From contig JALJEE010001842.1 in NCBI GenBank assembly GCA_023231475.1, positions 1 through 60,902 on the forward strand: 60,902 nucleotides of DNA, written 5' to 3'. Within the stretch, counting starts at the first letter, position 1, and every line of letters begins with the position of its first letter. The notes beneath the pieces are model-generated. The model did not search any database, was not told where the DNA came from, and was given only the letters and a program-made list of their open reading frames with translations. This stretch comes from Seison nebaliae (taxonomy: Eukaryota; Rotifera; Pararotatoria; Seisonacea; Seisonidae). Below, piece after piece: positions 59,719-60,902 of this stretch. Position numbers and translations under genes: made by a program.

Positions 59719-60902
59719 TATTTTTTCTCAGTTTTCTCCATTGATATATCATGAAGGAAAAAAAAACTTATAATTTTTTCTAGCAATTTGCTCGATCCCT
59801 TTTTTTTTATCATTTCTCATCTGCCCATCAATTTCTATTGAAAATGGATCATCAGCACTCAATTCTTATCAGCACAATCAATTTTTCACTTTTTTATATT
59901 CTTTTCCATATATTTCGTTGAGGGAAATTTTCTCATTAATATGATTACGAGAATAGTGGATTTATTCAGATATTTTTAATTGCAACCGAATCATCTCTAA
60001 ATGTAATTAATTCGATTTTTCTTTCTCATTAGAGTATCATCCATTCTTCTTCTTTTTCATTTAAGGCATTCATTCAATTTTCACAAATATCGTTCATGGG
60101 AAAGATACAAACAAACCAATATTTGTTCATCATTTTCTTTGTTTTCTTGTGAAGTCAGGGTATGATCCTTATCTATTATGATATTTATCTATACCTCAAG
60201 TTGTACGAATCTTCATTCATTTCATTTTCAACTTCATTTCATTTGAATAATAAAAAATATCATCTCCACCACACTTTCTTCCATTTGCATTTAAATTTTA
60301 CGTTGTTATTTTCTATTTTCTTATTATTGAATTCACTGTATGAAATACATAGGAGATGTTAAATGAAATTTATTTTTTATTTATTTATTATAAAATCAAA
60401 TGCCCTCGGGGTAAATTAAAAAGAAAATAAGATAACTGGCTGTACACGTTTATAGTATCGATAATTTTAATATTAGATCTTTTTAAATATCAGATAAATT
60501 TTATATTAATAATATAATACTTTACGTTATTCTAAAGTAAATTTGACTTATTTTATTTATTAATCAAATCTAATTGAGTAAAATTGAAAAGAAACTAACA
60601 ATAGTAATGTGAAGTAGTGATGGGGATACGAAGGGCGAAGGGAAATTAATTTCTTCGTCTCCCTTTTAATAAATGAAAAATTCCAGACATTTTCCCTTCG
60701 CGAGCTATACATACTCCTACTTCGCGAAGGGAAACGAAGGAAAGGAAAGAAAAGGAGAAAAAAAGGGACGGCGAAGCAACATTTTTTTGAAAGTCCTTTT
60801 CCTACTTTAACGGACAGAATAGTACTGGGACAATATATTCGTTGAAAAATTATGATAGGGGGAAAAATATATTTTATTAGGAATAAAAATTTTTATCCAA
60901 AT
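59719..60902. other. Right-hand flank, no gene recognised
   Basis: 3' flank of IBA57, then AT-rich DNA. From about 60,602 the composition changes: repeated CGAAGGG motifs and a strong inverted repeat (separate entry) suggest the edge of a repetitive element that continues outside the window. Confidence 0.5.
60612..60780. mobile_element. CGAAGGG-rich element with inverted repeat, possible DNA-transposon end
   Basis: TTTCCCTTCGCGA (60691-60703) and TCGCGAAGGGAAA (60722-60734) are perfect 13-bp inverted arms with an 18-bp spacer. Further CGAAGGG copies lie at about 60,630 and 60,637, with a CTTCGTCTCCCTT counterpart near 60,652-60,665. The left edge TAGTGATGGGGA resembles termini of hAT-type non-autonomous elements, which often start C/TAGTGATGGG. 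No opposite terminus or target duplication is visible, so the class is a guess. Confidence 0.3.

Overview
The window is a piece of eukaryotic, bilaterian animal DNA. It is AT-rich, with genes split by very short introns and proteins full of simple runs (poly-Glu, -Asn, -Gln, -His, -Ser). The gene set includes goosecoid, CAPS, a GABA-B receptor, a chitin-binding (CBM14) protein and an arthropod-like goosecoid homeodomain. Together these point to an arthropod. A small-genome acariform mite is my best guess (inference; no rRNA or mitochondrial marker is present). I see no bacterial operons, tRNA, rRNA or CRISPR array.

Layout. 1-346: remnant resembling the 3' end of a MULE/FLYWCH transposase. 347-10,974: gene-poor, with two arrays of one 15-bp minisatellite family. 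10,975-16,718 (+): GAS2-like cytoskeletal linker, convergent with 17,461-22,643 (-): CAPS/CADPS, which primes dense-core vesicles. 24,859-25,842 (+): YIPF6. 26,007-26,642 (-): UPF0598, divergent from 26,951-28,114 (+): NADH-cytochrome b5 reductase. 29,547-33,172 (+): GABA-B receptor subunit 1, with possible further 3' exons to 33,479. 33,495-33,849 (-): divergent BAF-like protein. 35,176-36,375 (+): secreted CBM14/EGF protein carrying an in-frame stop. 37,370-38,421 (-): SERBP1/HABP4 (vig) family. 39,658-42,885 (-): large SOCS-box protein. 44,261-45,874 (+): secreted Gln-rich repeat protein with a TATA promoter. 46,160-48,122 (-): goosecoid, with about 6 kb of gene-free upstream DNA. 54,333-56,138 (-): FBXL5. 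57,029-57,347 (-): two-exon orphan. 57,885-59,718 (+): IBA57.

Gene structures were rebuilt by hand, joining open frames where phase and family similarity agree. This exposed the most striking property of the window. Of 40 reconstructed introns, 35 begin GTT rather than GTA/GTG, with little G at +5. Nearly all are 42-75 bp long. This departs from the usual animal 5' splice site, which pairs with U1 snRNA, and may mark an altered U1/5'-splice-site code in this lineage.

Functionally the genes are mostly unrelated housekeeping and neuronal loci. CAPS and GABBR1 both act in neurosecretion and synaptic transmission. FBXL5 (iron sensing) and IBA57 (mitochondrial 4Fe-4S assembly) are near neighbours in iron biology. 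FBXL5 and the SOCS-box protein are both ubiquitin-ligase substrate receptors.
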